Of a DNA stretch of 6,287 nt, positions 4,332 to 6,287 are shown one piece after another (the stretch's first letter is position 1; every line of letters begins with the position of its first letter). The stretch lies in the NCBI GenBank assembly GCA_009697495.1, contig SHUN01000188.1:1-6287 (forward strand). The letters run 5' to 3'. The stretch comes from Bryobacterales bacterium. Its GTDB lineage: Bacteria > Acidobacteriota > Terriglobia > Bryobacterales > Bryobacteraceae. The notes under the pieces were generated by a model. It was not told the origin of the DNA and searched no databases. It saw nothing but the letters and a program-made list of their open reading frames with translations. The position numbers and the translations under genes are program-made.

Positions 4332-5381
4332 ATGGCCCTTTTTAACCAAACTCACTCCCCCGAACCCACCCTGGTGGGCAACTCCCCTCGTCTTCGTCAT
4401 GTACAACGAATGGTTGACAAACTCGCCACAGGCCGCTGGCCCGCCTTGATCCTCGGCGAGACCGGTACCGGCAAAGAAGTCGTGTCGCGCTCGATTCATT
4501 CCGCCAATCCCGTGGGCCCCTTCGTCACCATTGACTGCTCCTCCTTCGTCGGCCCTCTGATGGAGAGCGAACTTTTCGGCCACGCCAAGGGGTCCTTCAC
4601 CGGTGCCGTCAACGCCAAGATCGGCCTCATCGAAGCCGCTAACGGCGGCACTGCATTCTTCGACGAAATCGGCGAACTCCCCTTAGACCTGCAAGCCAAA
4701 CTTCTCCGCGTTCTCCAGGAAAAGGAGTTTCGCCCCGTCGGCTCCCTTCAAACAAAGCGTTCCGATTTCCGCATCATCGCCGCCACCAACCGCGATCTGC
4801 TGAAGGAAGTGGAAAAGGGAACCTTCCGCCGCGATCTCTATTACCGTCTCAATGTCGTCACCGTCCGCATTGCCCCGCTCCGCGAGCGCAAGGAAGACAT
4901 CCCGCTCTTGATGCGCCATTTCCTTGCTAAGTACGGCTCCGGCCACACGTTCACGCAAGAAGCCATGGACGCCATGCTCAGCTATGAGTGGCCTGGCAAC
5001 GTGCGCGAACTGGAAAACATGATTCAGCAGATGGTCGCCGTTCGAACCGGCCCGCTTCTTCATCTCAACGATCTTCCCTCGCCCATTCAGAACCATCTCT
5101 ACGCGCGCCGCGGTCCCGGTCTGGCAATGTCCGCCGTCGCCGGCGGCGGTACGTTCCACGGCCCCCTGGCCGCCGTTGCCGCTAACCCCGTGGCCGGTAA
5201 CCCAATGACGGATCCCCGCTTCCTGGACTCCCCCATCCTCCCCCTCACCGAAATGGAACGCCGCGCCATCGTCAATGCCCTCGAATTCACCAAGGGCGAT
5301 CGCCTGATGGCCGCCGGCCTCCTCGGCATCGGCAGAACAACGCTCTACCGGAAATTGAAGGAATATCAGATGGCGGTGTGA
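4332..5381 (+). CDS. Sigma-54-dependent transcriptional activator (AAA+ and Fis-type HTH) without regulatory domain
   Basis: A 349-residue bacterial enhancer-binding protein. The AAA+ domain starts almost at once (LVGNSPRLRHV, 14-24). It contains Walker A GETGTGKE (42-49), the sigma-54 contact loop as GSFTGA (87-92; Ser for the usual Ala at position 2, Phe-Thr-Gly kept), Walker B TAFFDEIGE (107-115), the sensor/arginine-finger region FRRDLYYRLN (165-174) and sensor II WPGNVRELEN (220-229). A Gly/Ala/Pro linker (about 258-300) leads to a C-terminal Fis-type helix-turn-helix (309-345, with MAAGLLGIGRTTLYRKLK). It should hydrolyse ATP to open sigma-54 promoters. It has only about 13 residues before the AAA+ core, so there is no receiver, GAF, PAS or V4R input; activity may depend on partner proteins or amount. 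ATG 4332 has only a weak GGAT upstream. The receiver-pseudo-GGDEF gene follows after 37 bp, probably in one operon. Confidence 0.92.
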   Translation: MALFNQTHSPEPTLVGNSPRLRHVQRMVDKLATGRWPALILGETGTGKEVVSRSIHSANPVGPFVTIDCSSFVGPLMESELFGHAKGSFTGAVNAKIGLIEAANGGTAFFDEIGELPLDLQAKLLRVLQEKEFRPVGSLQTKRSDFRIIAATNRDLLKEVEKGTFRRDLYYRLNVVTVRIAPLRERKEDIPLLMRHFLAKYGSGHTFTQEAMDAMLSYEWPGNVRELENMIQQMVAVRTGPLLHLNDLPSPIQNHLYARRGPGLAMSAVAGGGTFHGPLAAVAANPVAGNPMTDPRFLDSPILPLTEMERRAIVNALEFTKGDRLMAAGLLGIGRTTLYRKLKEYQMAV

Positions 5382-5418
5382 GAATAATCCCTCCTGCCGC
5401 CCACTACCTTTTCAGGTG

Positions 5419-6287
5419 ATGGGTAAAACAACCGGCGAGAAAACAAAGGCGCGTCTCCTTTTGGTCGAGAGCGACGCCTGGGATGCGGGACTCGTTCAGG
5501 AAGCCCTCGACGAACTCGAGGAGCGCCCTCACGAAAACCTACTCGGCCGCGCTGTCGAACTCTTTCACGCCGAAACCCTCGAAGAGGCTCTCGCCTCCGC
5601 TTCCGCCGAGACCTACGACCTCATCCTTCTCGACCTCGCCACCGGCGGCGCCTCCGGCCTCCACGCCTACCTCCGACTCCGCGACCTGGCTCCGTCAACT
5701 CCCTTCGTCATCCTCACCATTCGTGAAGAGGAATCGTTGGCGCTAATCGCCATGCGCGAAGGCGCCGCCGGCTATCTGCTCAAGGAGGACCTCGACTGCC
5801 TCCCCCTTGCTCGAACCCTCCGCGCCGCCTTCGAACGCCACCACGCCCTGTTAGCGCGCGAAGAAATGCCCGGTATCGACGATCTCACCGGTCTCACTTC
5901 CCGCCCCGGCTTTCTCTATCTCGGCGAGATGCTGCGCCGCCTCGCCTCCCGCTGGCGCAAATCGTCGTCCCTCTCCGTCATCAACCTCACCGGCTACGGC
6001 CGCATGAAGGACGTCTTCGGCGCCCAGGCCCGCGACCTCGCCCTCATCGAAACCGCCGAGATGGTGCGGGATCTTTTCCCCGATGCCGATCTCCTCGCCC
6101 GCACCGGCGCAGAACAGTTCGCCATCCTCTCGCTCGACCCCGCCTTCTCTTCCGAATCTCTCCAAACTCGTTCCCGCCATTGGGTCGAAAAACGCATCGG
6201 CCGCCAGTCCGTCACTCCGCCCCTGGAATACGACGCCCGCGAAATTCCCCTGGCCGATAGCGGAGATTCGCTCGCCGATCTCCTCCG
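5419..6287 (+). CDS. Response regulator with degenerate GGDEF domain, 3' end outside window
   Basis: 289 codons are present and the gene runs off the window. Residues 11-135 form a receiver domain: RLLLVESD (12-19, acidic pocket E17 and D19), phospho-acceptor D72 in DLILLDLATGG, T100 in FVILT and K122 in GYLLKED. A helical linker leads to a GGDEF-type fold starting at DDLTGLTSRPGF (154-165). The enzyme signature is lost: GGDEF is GAEQF (230-234), the first metal-binding Asp is N189 (SVINLTGYG), and the RxxD inhibitory site is PDAD (221-224). Diguanylate cyclase activity is therefore not expected; nucleotide sensing or scaffolding is the inference. The start may be ATG 5419 or the adjoining in-frame GTG 5416; AGG lies very close. 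It follows the sigma-54 activator by 37 bp with no terminator between, so co-expression and a functional link are likely. Confidence 0.87.
   Translation, partial: MGKTTGEKTKARLLLVESDAWDAGLVQEALDELEERPHENLLGRAVELFHAETLEEALASASAETYDLILLDLATGGASGLHAYLRLRDLAPSTPFVILTIREEESLALIAMREGAAGYLLKEDLDCLPLARTLRAAFERHHALLAREEMPGIDDLTGLTSRPGFLYLGEMLRRLASRWRKSSSLSVINLTGYGRMKDVFGAQARDLALIETAEMVRDLFPDADLLARTGAEQFAILSLDPAFSSESLQTRSRHWVEKRIGRQSVTPPLEYDAREIPLADSGDSLADLL

Overview
The window is high-GC bacterial DNA with seven recognisable protein genes or gene remnants. Both ends cut into genes. The gene set (Tat-type sugar isomerase/epimerase, NCS1 permease, Lys/Ala/Pro histone-like protein, RlpA lipoprotein, sigma-54 activator) and the codon style suggest an environmental bacterium, possibly an acidobacterium of the Solibacter/Bryobacter kind. 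That placement is a judgement from protein style; no rRNA or marker gene is present.

Left part (1-1426), partly a gene graveyard. The 5' portion of a minus-strand TIM-barrel sugar phosphate isomerase/epimerase lies at the edge. Next come the C-terminal stub of an IS66-family transposase (minus strand) and an intact MntA-type nucleotidyltransferase antitoxin gene (plus strand). Its HepT/HEPN partner gene is present but broken by a frameshift near 1181, and its similarity stops abruptly near 1259. The antitoxin therefore appears to have outlived its toxin.

Middle (1427-3420). An NCS1-family cytosine/purine-type permease and a small (69 aa) histone H1-like protein are both on the minus strand. 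The histone-like gene is built from 21-bp tandem repeats. It has a good sigma-70 promoter, a strong ribosome binding site, a possible 7-codon leader ORF overlapping its start by ATGA, and a perfect 17-bp-stem terminator that insulates the permease from it.

Right part (3421-6287), plus strand. A full-length RlpA septal lipoprotein (lipobox, double-psi beta barrel with catalytic E/D/H, SPOR domain) is followed by a two-gene unit. The first gene is a sigma-54 activator with no N-terminal regulatory domain. The second, 37 bp downstream, is a receiver domain fused to a degenerate GGDEF domain (GAEQF, first metal-binding Asp replaced by Asn, no RxxD I-site) and runs off the window. The pair looks like a split signalling module: a receiver/pseudo-cyclase protein encoded beside an activator that has no receiver of its own. 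Two abutting palindromes sit at the expected transcription start of this unit.

I see no CRISPR array, tRNA, rRNA or complete mobile element. The most unusual items are the pseudo-GGDEF/orphan activator pair, the decayed mntA-hepT module, and the leader arrangement of the histone-like gene.
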